This document shows positions 23,064-29,974 of a stretch of 30,314 nt of DNA, in pieces. How positions within the stretch are numbered: position 1 is the stretch's first letter; each line of letters starts with the position of its first letter. The notes below the pieces were generated by a model that had not been told where the DNA came from, searched no databases, and was given only the letters and a program-made list of their open reading frames with translations. The stretch is from contig JAHWHD010000003.1 in assembly GCA_019323525.1 (NCBI GenBank), positions 1-30,314 on the forward strand. The letters run 5' to 3'. The position numbers and the translations under genes are program-made. This DNA is from Candidatus Woesearchaeota archaeon (GTDB taxonomy: Archaea > Nanobdellota > Nanobdellia > Woesearchaeales > JAHWHD01).

Positions 23064-24175
23064 CTTTTCTGTTTTCTTCTTTCAAGATAAAGGTCGAACT
23101 GGTGCAGGGTTTCAGTGACTGGATCTGCGATGTCTGCACTGAGAGCGTAATCAATACCCACTTCGCAAGCTTTTTGCATACCGAGCACGTCTGCTGAGCC
23201 GTGCGTGATAACGCCTTTGCCTTCCAGAGTCCCTAGTATCGGAGCTCCTGAATAAAGCGATGGCTCGTATTTTCTGCCCTTGCCTAGGAATTTAAAATAA
23301 AGCAGATATGGAACAGCAGGCAATAACAGAAGAGCAGCATATAAAGGCGGATGTTTTAAATCATCAACAAACTGCCGGACATACTTTGCAGGAGCCTTAA
23401 TCAACACATTTCCAATATCTCCGCCACAGATGACTGCATCTAACTCAGATTCAAATGATTCTTTTGTTGTACCGTCGCCGCACTTAAAAGTTCGCTCGCC
23501 TTTCTTGAAGTTCTCAACAATATGCGAAGCTTCAACATTGCCTATGAATTCAATCAAGCCTGATTGGTGCATAGCTTTCATACAATCTGAGACTAAAGTG
23601 ATAAGTGAACCGCCTTTTCCCTCTTCTTCGCCAACTGCAACAAGAGCTAACTTAGGCTTTTCAATACCTTCAACGATCTTAAGATAGTGCGCAGTCAACA
23701 CAGCGTTCTGGGCAAATTCCTTTGAATCGTAATCTGTCAATACGCCGACGTCACAGACATGAACGTATTTGCCATCGTATTTTGTAGGCATCCTGCACTT
23801 TATTCTCGGGGATCTTAGGCCATCGATAAGTCCAAAGTGCAGGGATGCAAGATAGTTGCTTGCCCCTGAATTGCCTGCTGATACAAAACAATCCGCATCA
23901 CCGGATTTTATAATGTCTATGCACTTTCTAAGAGAAGAATCTTTTTTATGGCGCCATGAAGAGGATTTATCTTTCATCTCAATCACTTCAGATGCGTGTA
24001 CGATCGAAACGTTTTTAGGAACATGGCACCAAGAAAGGGCACTCTCAATTATGGATTTGTCGCCGACAAGGACTATATTACAGTGCTTATTCTTTCTAGC
24101 AGCTCTAAGGCCTCCTAATATAGCCATTTCAGGGCCTTTCTCTGTTGTCATTGCATCAACTGCTATTGTTACCAT
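23060..24175 (-). CDS. plsX: PlsX-like phosphate acyltransferase
   Basis: A 371-residue homologue of PlsX, the bacterial soluble enzyme that turns acyl-ACP plus phosphate into acyl-phosphate, the donor for glycerol-3-phosphate acylation. Matching segments are VDAMTTEKGPE (N-terminus; VDAMGGD..P in bacteria), SAGNSGA, VCDVGVLTDY, AVICGGDIGNVLIKA and GKGVITHGSADV. Between about 285 and 305 a hydrophobic stretch (LYAALLLLPAVPYLLYF) could anchor it to the membrane. The ATG at 24175 has GAGGT seven bases upstream and lies 5 bp after gpsA, so it is the last gene of the operon. It is divergent compared with bacterial PlsX, and an altered substrate is possible. Confidence 0.87.
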   Translation of the reverse strand: MVTIAVDAMTTEKGPEMAILGGLRAARKNKHCNIVLVGDKSIIESALSWCHVPKNVSIVHASEVIEMKDKSSSWRHKKDSSLRKCIDIIKSGDADCFVSAGNSGASNYLASLHFGLIDGLRSPRIKCRMPTKYDGKYVHVCDVGVLTDYDSKEFAQNAVLTAHYLKIVEGIEKPKLALVAVGEEEGKGGSLITLVSDCMKAMHQSGLIEFIGNVEASHIVENFKKGERTFKCGDGTTKESFESELDAVICGGDIGNVLIKAPAKYVRQFVDDLKHPPLYAALLLLPAVPYLLYFKFLGKGRKYEPSLYSGAPILGTLEGKGVITHGSADVLGMQKACEVGIDYALSADIADPVTETLHQFDLYLERRKQKR

Positions 24176-24180
24176 AAATG

Positions 24181-25098
24181 TTACCTCGTCAATGTTTTGG
24201 GGTCTGCGCTTTTGAAAAGAATGTTGTATAATTTTGAGATGATTGGATTATCAAGTTTCATTTTTTCGAATAAAATCTTTACCTGCTCAGGTCCTTCTGG
24301 ACGTTGTGGTTTGAAGGAGTCATATATCTCTTCTAATGTTTTACCCTGGGCAAGCATTATGCCGACTTGCTTGTTTCTTCCTGAAAGACATGTTGTTATT
24401 AGGTCTCCTATGCCTGCTGCTGAAAGAAGAGTGCCTGGTTTGCCTCCAAAAGTTGTTAAGATATTTTGCATCTCCTGCAAAGCTTGTGCAATGAAAGCGG
24501 ATTTGGGGTTTGATGCCTCACTATAAAGACCTTCAAGTATTCCAAAACCAACTGCAACAGGGTTTTTCAGGATACCGCACCATTGCACTCCAGCCATGTC
24601 ATTTGATGTTTCTACAGCGAAGTTATTGTTTGATAATAATTCCTTTACATCGCTAAGCAACTGTGGATTTTCAGAGGCTACAACAGTTGCTGCAGGCATC
24701 TGGTTGTAGATCTCTTTTGCAATGTTTGGCCCTGAAAGTACTGCAATGTTTTCTTTTGGTACATTGTATTTTTTTATTAATATTTCAAAAGAAAGATGGT
24801 ATATGTCTTGGAATTCTACCAGTCCTTTTGTCAAAACTATGAATCTCTTATCTTTTAGATTGTTGAAATCTAAGGAATCAAGAGTTGAAATAAAAAATTG
24901 AGAGTTCAAAACAACAAAAATATATTCAGATTCATTGACAGCTTCTTTAACGTCGTCTGTAACTGTAATTCCTTCTAAAGGTTTTATGTCCTTATCAAGG
25001 ATGTTCTGGAATGCCCACAGCTTTACATCATTGCCATTTCTCTTCAAAAGAGAGGCAACAGCTGTTCCCCAAGGTCCTGCTCCGATTACTGTTATCAT
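24181..25098 (-). CDS. gpsA: NAD(P)-dependent glycerol-3-phosphate dehydrogenase
   Basis: A 305-residue enzyme, counted from the start chosen here, that reduces dihydroxyacetone phosphate to sn-glycerol-3-phosphate, the bacterial phospholipid backbone. It has the Rossmann motif GAGPWGTA (6-13), VLTKGL (K91), LSGPNIAKE and GILKNPVAVG (K178), plus GIGDLITTCLSGRN. The family normally begins right at MITVIGAG, and ATG at 25098 overlaps the fabF stop as ATGA, so the 15-residue upstream extension is rejected. Archaea build lipids on glycerol-1-phosphate made by an unrelated enzyme; G3P-type GpsA is bacterial in origin. Its position between fabF and plsX suits an acyl-ester lipid pathway. Confidence 0.92.
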   Translation of the reverse strand: MITVIGAGPWGTAVASLLKRNGNDVKLWAFQNILDKDIKPLEGITVTDDVKEAVNESEYIFVVLNSQFFISTLDSLDFNNLKDKRFIVLTKGLVEFQDIYHLSFEILIKKYNVPKENIAVLSGPNIAKEIYNQMPAATVVASENPQLLSDVKELLSNNNFAVETSNDMAGVQWCGILKNPVAVGFGILEGLYSEASNPKSAFIAQALQEMQNILTTFGGKPGTLLSAAGIGDLITTCLSGRNKQVGIMLAQGKTLEEIYDSFKPQRPEGPEQVKILFEKMKLDNPIISKLYNILFKSADPKTLTR

Positions 25099-26405
25099 GG
25101 TTTCTCTAATACTATGCTGACGTTCTGTCCGCCGAATGCACATGCATTTATTAGTACATATTTAATGTTTTGGTTTTCTCTTTTCTCTGTTACAATGTCT
25201 GCATACTTGAATCTTGGGTCTATGTTAACAACATTATTACCAGGAATGTATCCTTTAAGCATTGCGTCTTTTGCAGCTATGACTGATACTATTCCTGAAG
25301 TTGCAATAGTGTGACCTACAATGCCTTTTGTTGATATGATTGGAGGCGTATTTGAACCCCTATATCCACCACAGCCTTTGAACAGCTGCAAGATTGCAAA
25401 AACCTCTGCTTCATCTCCGTGAGGAGTGGAGGTCCCATGGGCGATAACTAAATCAATATCTTCAGGGTTAAGTCCTGCCCTATCCAGAGCGCCTTTCATG
25501 CATCTGTACACGCCGTTTCCGTCAGGGGGTGGTGCAGTAAGTTCAGGGTTCATGTCCTGGGTGCAGTATCCTGCTAGGACTTTTGCAAGTATAGGCAGGC
25601 CTTGTTTTTCAGCATAAGCTTGTGTAGCCATTGTGACCGCAGCTCCTGCTTCAGCAAGAACAAAACCATCCCTGTCTTTGTCAAAGGGTCTGGAAGCCAA
25701 ATCTTTGGCTTGTTTTGATAGCGCGCCAGAAACTGCAAATCCAGATAAACCTTCAGGTGTAAGAGGAGCTTCTGCTGTAGTAAGCAAGATACAATCTAGG
25801 CCTTCATAACCTGAACGAAGTTCTTTGAAAGCGTTGTACAAAGTATACAAACCTCCTCCGCACGCGCCTGTATTTGTATGCGTTGGTCCTTCTATGTCAT
25901 GTTCGCAGTTAATTGCAGAATGAATACTGGTTAGAGCGTCTGCAATGAAGTGTGGTGAAGGAGCTCGGAGTTTATGGACTCTAACAACTCCTTGGCAATA
26001 ACTCTCAACACCGCCAATACCTGATCCGGCGTATAAACCCACATTGGTTCCGAGGTTTAGGCCCCTAGTCGCAAACACAGTAGGAATAAATGCAAGTGCA
26101 TGGTATCGCTCAAGGTGTTTCAATATTTGCGCTATAGATCTTTCATTTGATATTATCTTTTTCCTATCTGGATCGTATTTTTTGTATTTGATTGTCTTTA
26201 CGCCCAGTTCTCTGACAAGTGCTCCAAGATCATTTGGAACGCGACCCCATGTTTTTACCCTCAATTTATCAGGCATTTTTGCAAGAACTTCTTCAGGGAT
26301 CTCTGAGAGACAGTTCCTTCCTGTTCTGAGAGCTTCTATATAGTCATGATTAAGTCCAGCTGGAGTTACAGCACCCCAACCGCAGATTACAACATCGTTA
26401 TGCAT
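25095..26405 (-). CDS. fabF: Beta-ketoacyl-ACP synthase II-like condensing enzyme
   Basis: A 436-residue thiolase-fold condensing enzyme of the FabF/KAS II type. The Cys-His-His triad is intact: TGACGGG (C182), AHGTSTPHGD (H323) and STKGIVGHTIATSG (K360, H365). It would extend acyl chains by decarboxylative condensation with malonyl-ACP. Archaea generally lack fatty-acid synthase genes, and no ACP gene is seen here. The start is ATG 26405, preceded by GGGTGA four bases upstream; the longer frame from TTG 26438 is not needed. The TATA box at 26449-26458 gives a leader of about 25 nt. The stop overlaps the gpsA start. A secondary-metabolism ketosynthase is the main alternative. Confidence 0.9.
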   Translation of the reverse strand: MHNDVVICGWGAVTPAGLNHDYIEALRTGRNCLSEIPEEVLAKMPDKLRVKTWGRVPNDLGALVRELGVKTIKYKKYDPDRKKIISNERSIAQILKHLERYHALAFIPTVFATRGLNLGTNVGLYAGSGIGGVESYCQGVVRVHKLRAPSPHFIADALTSIHSAINCEHDIEGPTHTNTGACGGGLYTLYNAFKELRSGYEGLDCILLTTAEAPLTPEGLSGFAVSGALSKQAKDLASRPFDKDRDGFVLAEAGAAVTMATQAYAEKQGLPILAKVLAGYCTQDMNPELTAPPPDGNGVYRCMKGALDRAGLNPEDIDLVIAHGTSTPHGDEAEVFAILQLFKGCGGYRGSNTPPIISTKGIVGHTIATSGIVSVIAAKDAMLKGYIPGNNVVNIDPRFKYADIVTEKRENQNIKYVLINACAFGGQNVSIVLEKP

Positions 26406-26409
26406 AGTA

Positions 26410-26415
26410 TCACCC
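26410..26415 (-). promoter_or_regulatory. Ribosome-binding site of fabF
   Basis: The minus strand reads GGGTGA with 4-nt spacing to ATG 26405. It favours this start over the in-frame TTG at 26438. Confidence 0.6.
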
Positions 26416-26448
26416 GATAATTTTAATAAAAATATCAACCAGCATATT

Positions 26449-26458
26449 CTTTATATAG
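26449..26458 (-). promoter_or_regulatory. TATA box of the fabF-gpsA-plsX operon
   Basis: The minus strand reads CTATATAAAG, about 50 bp before the fabF ATG, so this operon should have a short leader. Confidence 0.6.
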
Positions 26459-26466
26459 ATTTCTAT

Positions 26467-27456
26467 TCAACTGAATATATTATAGAACTCGTTTAAATAC
26501 AATGAAGCAATGTTTTTATCGTGGATAATCAAGAGGTTTTCATCGTTTCTGTTGTTGCCAGACGCAGTAGGGTTATAAGAGCCTGTGATAACGATGTTTT
26601 TGTCAATGATAAATACTTTATGATGGAGTTTTCCTTTATCGTTCTTATAATCCCAAGTAACATTCATATTGTTTTCAATCATCTTATGGTACTCGTTATA
26701 TTTATTGTTCTGGGTTTTTTCAAAAACACCCAAGACTTCGACTTCATCATCTTTTTCGATGATAAGGTTGCCTATAGGGTCTGATGTAAAGCTGAATGTC
26801 ATGAAATAGATGGAATCTTGTGCATCGTTAAGTAACTCAATGACATGCTCTTCGCAGTCATCGTCAGGGCAGAAGTAGTTCTCGATTAAGTTTCCATTGA
26901 GATAGATCTCGGGGTATGGAACAGGAGAGCCTTTGCCAAATGTTCCAGCCCATAGCTCGTCAAATTCATCCTTATAGTTTTTTGCCAAGTATTGTGAGTA
27001 CAAAAGAATTAGGTTATTGTTGTTCTTAGTGTCTCCGTTAATCGTTGGATTAAAAGATCCTGTTGTTACAATGCTGTCGTCTATCACGCAGAACTTATTG
27101 TGCGTTAACTGGTTGTTGGTGTCGTATCTGATGAAAGAATAATCTGATTCTAATTCGTTGTCTTTGTCGATAACAAGTCTAAGATTAATTCTCTTATCTA
27201 AGTCAACAAAGAAATCAATTAGTTCTGGTATGTCAAGGTCGAATAGTGCACAGTATGCGTAATCATTGGCTTTGTTAAGAGTGTTCATAAGCTGCGCACT
27301 GCAGTTATCTCTTGGACAGAAATAAACCTCTGGCTTAAGATTAGTTTCTTCAATCTTAACAGGCTCTTCAGGAATTATAGTGTATCCTGTTTTTTGAGGC
27401 GTGCATGCGATTATTGTTATTAATAATATTATTACAAAAATAACAAAAACCTTCAT
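26467..27456 (-). CDS. Phospholipase D-like lipoprotein with two HKD domains
   Basis: A 329-residue secreted protein. Residues 1-17 are a hydrophobic signal and C18 fits a lipobox (ITIIAC). It has two PLD repeats: HNKFCVID with H119, K121 and D126, followed by TTGSFNPT; and HHKVFIID with H278, K280 and D285, followed by ITGSYNPT. Each is preceded by a CPRDNC (47-52) or CPDDDC (196-201) motif, probably disulfide loops. The superfamily cleaves phosphodiesters in phospholipids or nucleic acid; two HKD motifs in one chain make a full active site. The ATG overlaps the stop of the upstream zinc protein (27453-27456), with GGTG in front. An outward-facing nuclease or lipase acting on host or environmental material is an inference. 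Confidence 0.9.
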   Translation of the reverse strand: MKVFVIFVIILLITIIACTPQKTGYTIIPEEPVKIEETNLKPEVYFCPRDNCSAQLMNTLNKANDYAYCALFDLDIPELIDFFVDLDKRINLRLVIDKDNELESDYSFIRYDTNNQLTHNKFCVIDDSIVTTGSFNPTINGDTKNNNNLILLYSQYLAKNYKDEFDELWAGTFGKGSPVPYPEIYLNGNLIENYFCPDDDCEEHVIELLNDAQDSIYFMTFSFTSDPIGNLIIEKDDEVEVLGVFEKTQNNKYNEYHKMIENNMNVTWDYKNDKGKLHHKVFIIDKNIVITGSYNPTASGNNRNDENLLIIHDKNIASLYLNEFYNIFS

Positions 27457-27965
27457 CTAAACACCTTCTCCAGCTCTTTTATAGAGCGCGATATGCTAAA
27501 GAATAATTCAGGGTATTTTTTTTCTAGGTCTTTCAGATATTTGTATGAATGCGGCTTTTTGTTTGGCTTGAATTTAAGTTTCTTGAACTTTGCGTATAGT
27601 GCTATGTCATTATCAGTCAGAGGACGTAGCGGCTTTATGTCTTTTGTCGTCTTTAGCTTGAAACTCTTTGAGAAAAAGCTTTCAACAAAATAAGAGACCT
27701 CATCGTCAAGTGTCCAGAGAACTACAGGTCTAGAGTTCTTAGTCTTTTTCTTAACGATCTTAAGCGGAAGCCCCTTTACAACTGTTTTAATGAGATGCTC
27801 AAGCAAAGGATCCTTTATGTATAGGACATCGTCCTTTTCTATGAGGTTATTAATGCGCAGATACTTGCTTATTCTTCTCTCTAGAAGCTTGCAGTAGCAG
27901 CTTTTACAGTAATTCCTATTATCATAAACAAGTTCTGGGGTTTTTTTGCAGGAAACACATCTCAT
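27453..27965 (-). CDS. Degenerate NcsA/TtuA-like zinc protein without the PP-loop
   Basis: A 170-residue protein, counted from ATG 27965. The N-terminus has a CxxC-13-CxxC zinc ribbon (CVSC, CKSC) followed by LERRISKYLRINNLIEKDD, as in tRNA 2-thiolation enzymes of the Ctu1/NcsA/TtuA family. The C-terminal part (IKPLRPLTDNDIALYAKF, then a terminal KYPELFFSISRSIKELE) matches the family's IKPL..I.E.E.A.YA segment. The SGGKDS PP-loop and the Fe-S cysteines are missing, and the length is about half the usual 300. It may be a regulatory or scaffold paralogue. A GTG at 27971 is in frame, but TATA spacing favours ATG 27965. It is coupled to the PLD gene. Confidence 0.65.
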   Translation of the reverse strand: MRCVSCKKTPELVYDNRNYCKSCYCKLLERRISKYLRINNLIEKDDVLYIKDPLLEHLIKTVVKGLPLKIVKKKTKNSRPVVLWTLDDEVSYFVESFFSKSFKLKTTKDIKPLRPLTDNDIALYAKFKKLKFKPNKKPHSYKYLKDLEKKYPELFFSISRSIKELEKVFR

Positions 27966-27986
27966 AGTCACAATATAAGCGAATTT

Positions 27987-27997
27987 ATTTATAAAGT
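27987..27997 (-). promoter_or_regulatory. TATA box of the NcsA-like/PLD operon
   Basis: The minus strand reads ACTTTATAAAT, about 27 bp before ATG 27965, indicating a leaderless mRNA. Confidence 0.6.
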
Positions 27998-28066
27998 TTT
28001 ACCACCAGTGACGACAAAAAAAGGTTTTTAAATGTTTCTAAGAATATACCACTAGAGAGTAGAAAT

Positions 28067-28077
28067 ACTTAAATATT
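28067..28077 (+). promoter_or_regulatory. TATA box of the small RNA candidate
   Basis: ACTTAAATATT lies about 26 bp before the first hairpin at 28098. A second TATA-like element, TTTTTAAATG (28025-28034), lies further upstream. Confidence 0.4.
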
Positions 28078-28097
28078 AGAATTTACACTTACTATAT

Positions 28098-28162
28098 GTG
28101 ATAAGTTAATCTATCACCTCTTTTTTCCCCAAGGAAGGTCTTCGGGCCTTCTACGGGGTTTT
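28098..28162 (+). ncRNA. Candidate small structured RNA with anti-Shine-Dalgarno-like segment
   Basis: This lies in a 211-bp gap between minus-strand genes. GTGATA (28098-28103) pairs with TATCAC (28112-28117). A pyrimidine-rich linker follows, then a long hairpin, 28127-28158, with a CCCC/GGGG base, an internal loop and an 8-bp upper stem closed by a TTCG tetraloop. TTTT (28159-28162) ends it. A TATA box is correctly placed. The linker starts with ATCACCTC, the sequence conserved at the 3' end of archaeal 16S rRNA. The strand is inferred from the T-run and the TATA spacing. No ORF and no complete C/D boxes are visible. Confidence 0.4.
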
Positions 28163-28176
28163 ATAATCATGTTAAA

Positions 28177-29934
28177 TCATTTAGACCTTCGCTTTCGTCT
28201 GCGGGATCTTCTAACATGGCGTATATAAAGAATTCCGATCGCAAAGCCGATGCAAAGGCCTGCTACAAGCATGAGAATGAGTCTTGTGTTAGGTGACAGA
28301 TTGAATGATGGCGGGTTAAACAAAGGCGTGGTCTTTGCATCAACCTCTTTAAAATATATATCTATATTGCTCATCTCTAATGCATACTCTGAAAACAGGA
28401 GGGACATATACTGGTTAGACTCAACAAGGTCGTTTGAGTATTGGTAATAGCTATATCCCACTATAGGAAATATGCCTTTTGAGATCTGTTTAGCTATGTT
28501 CTGCTTTGCAATGTGCAGTTTATTTTCAAGTAGGGCGTTTAGATGGTCTTCTTCAACACCAAGAGCATTGATGAAAGCGTCGGTCTCTGATTTTGCTTTT
28601 CCGGCCCTGAAAAGGCAGAGTACATAGTCTTGCCTATCAAGGTCAGAACGTGCCCTGTCGAGTTCAGTTTTTGCAGATGTATGGATAAAAGGGATTATTG
28701 TGTTAACATAATGGAAACGTTCCTCTGCTTCTGAAATCTTGTTTGTGCATGATTCACGTAACGATTCCCTGTTAAAAATAAAACGTTTCCCGGGTTTGCC
28801 AAAAAACTCTGACCAGGTTCGTGCACTGTAGAGGCGTTCGATAGCTATTGCGTAATCATTATAATATTCAGTGTCGTTGTCTTCAAGACGCAGAGCTGTA
28901 CGGTTCAGAAATTCTCTTGACTCAGCAATACGTTCCTTGACAACCATATAAGTTTCAAGGTCTGTTATTGTCTCGATATGCTTATTGTCAATCTTTTCCT
29001 CGAACTTGTCGAGTTCTTGTTCAAGCTCTGCAAGTTCTGGTTCTTTATCTTCAAGCCTGAGAAGTATCTCCCTGTAAGCAACATTAGCGCCGTAGCAGTA
29101 GCTTGCTGCTGAGTAATATGAACCCCTTTCGAATGCCTGCTTTGCTTTTGTTGTAAGGTTTATGGCTTCTTCATCTGTGAAGTTTAGGAAAGCTTCTTTT
29201 GTTTCATGGGAAAGGATTTCCTTTTGCAATGATTCTGCTTTGTTGCAGAGAAGTTTGCTGAGAGCCTGCATTGTCTCAATGTAAACCTCTGGAACTTCAA
29301 TATCGCCAAACTCTGGCCAATATCTTTTGCCTGTTACCTCGAACATTGCTGCGTTCAGGTCAGGCACTTCTTTGACATCTATCTTGAGTTCTTTACCGAA
29401 CTCTACAAGGTCAATGGTTGTGTTGTTCACCCTATCTAACGAGTCTCCGAGAGGGATAAGGATAGTCTTTATGCCATGTTCAGATGCGACCTCAGTCTTT
29501 TCCTTAACAGCTCCGACTGAGCCGATAAAACCGCCAGAGTTGATAGTTCCAGTAATTGCAATGTCGTCAGGAACTTTTTGGTTATCCAGGACAGCTGCAG
29601 TTAAGACTGCAATTGCAGAGCCTGCGCTAGGGCCTCCAACAATTGCTGAGTCTGCAGTTATAGTGTAGAAGAAATCGTAATTTGAACAGTCTTTTTCAAG
29701 GAAGTTGCACGCTATAGTATTAGCAAACCTTGTAGATATCACTGTGTCCAGCTTTGATAAAGGTCTTGTCTCAATAAAGACGCGGCCAGAGCCTTCTGTT
29801 ATCTCAAGATGAAGGTTTGCAACACTTCCAGTGCCTTTCTCAGTAACTGCAAGAAGTTTTATATCGCCCTGCATCCCAAAAACAAGGGATGAAAAAAGTA
29901 TGAGCATTAATGAAAATAACAGGAGTTTTTTCAT
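28177..29934 (-). CDS. Secreted, membrane-anchored Lon-type (S16) serine protease without ATPase domain
   Basis: A 585-residue protein, counted from ATG 29934. Residues 1-20 are a signal peptide (KKLLLFSLMLILFSSLVFG). The S16 protease domain at about 25-200 has the Ser-Lys dyad: GGPSAGSA (Ser103) and AVKEKTEVA (Lys146). A long helical region at about 220-540, rich in Glu and Lys, includes a possible coiled coil near 300-350. A C-terminal transmembrane helix (LILMLVAGLCIGFAIGILYI) ends in a very basic tail RRSRRRKRRSK, which by the positive-inside rule stays in the cytoplasm and places the protease outside. There is no AAA+ domain, so proteolysis would be ATP-independent. The start is supported by a TATA box about 26 bp upstream; the longer frame to 29991 is rejected. 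Confidence 0.9.
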   Translation of the reverse strand: MKKLLLFSLMLILFSSLVFGMQGDIKLLAVTEKGTGSVANLHLEITEGSGRVFIETRPLSKLDTVISTRFANTIACNFLEKDCSNYDFFYTITADSAIVGGPSAGSAIAVLTAAVLDNQKVPDDIAITGTINSGGFIGSVGAVKEKTEVASEHGIKTILIPLGDSLDRVNNTTIDLVEFGKELKIDVKEVPDLNAAMFEVTGKRYWPEFGDIEVPEVYIETMQALSKLLCNKAESLQKEILSHETKEAFLNFTDEEAINLTTKAKQAFERGSYYSAASYCYGANVAYREILLRLEDKEPELAELEQELDKFEEKIDNKHIETITDLETYMVVKERIAESREFLNRTALRLEDNDTEYYNDYAIAIERLYSARTWSEFFGKPGKRFIFNRESLRESCTNKISEAEERFHYVNTIIPFIHTSAKTELDRARSDLDRQDYVLCLFRAGKAKSETDAFINALGVEEDHLNALLENKLHIAKQNIAKQISKGIFPIVGYSYYQYSNDLVESNQYMSLLFSEYALEMSNIDIYFKEVDAKTTPLFNPPSFNLSPNTRLILMLVAGLCIGFAIGILYIRHVRRSRRRKRRSK

Positions 29935-29955
29935 AGGATAAGCAAGAAAAAGGGG

Positions 29956-29964
29956 GTTTATATG
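29956..29964 (-). promoter_or_regulatory. TATA box of the S16 protease gene
   Basis: The minus strand reads CATATAAAC, about 26 bp before ATG 29934, which argues for that start. Confidence 0.6.
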
Positions 29965-29974
29965 TTTTTGTGTT

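Noticed and set aside
25099..25143. Longer gpsA start adding 15 residues
   Set aside because: The Rossmann motif should begin at residue 6, and ATG 25098 overlaps the fabF stop as ATGA.
26406..26438. Longer fabF start at TTG 26438
   Set aside because: The ATG at 26405 has a ribosome-binding site, and the extra 11 residues do not match the family.
28127..28162. Rho-independent terminator for the S16 protease gene
   Set aside because: The T-run follows the hairpin on the plus strand, whereas the protease is on the minus strand, where the hairpin is followed by A residues.
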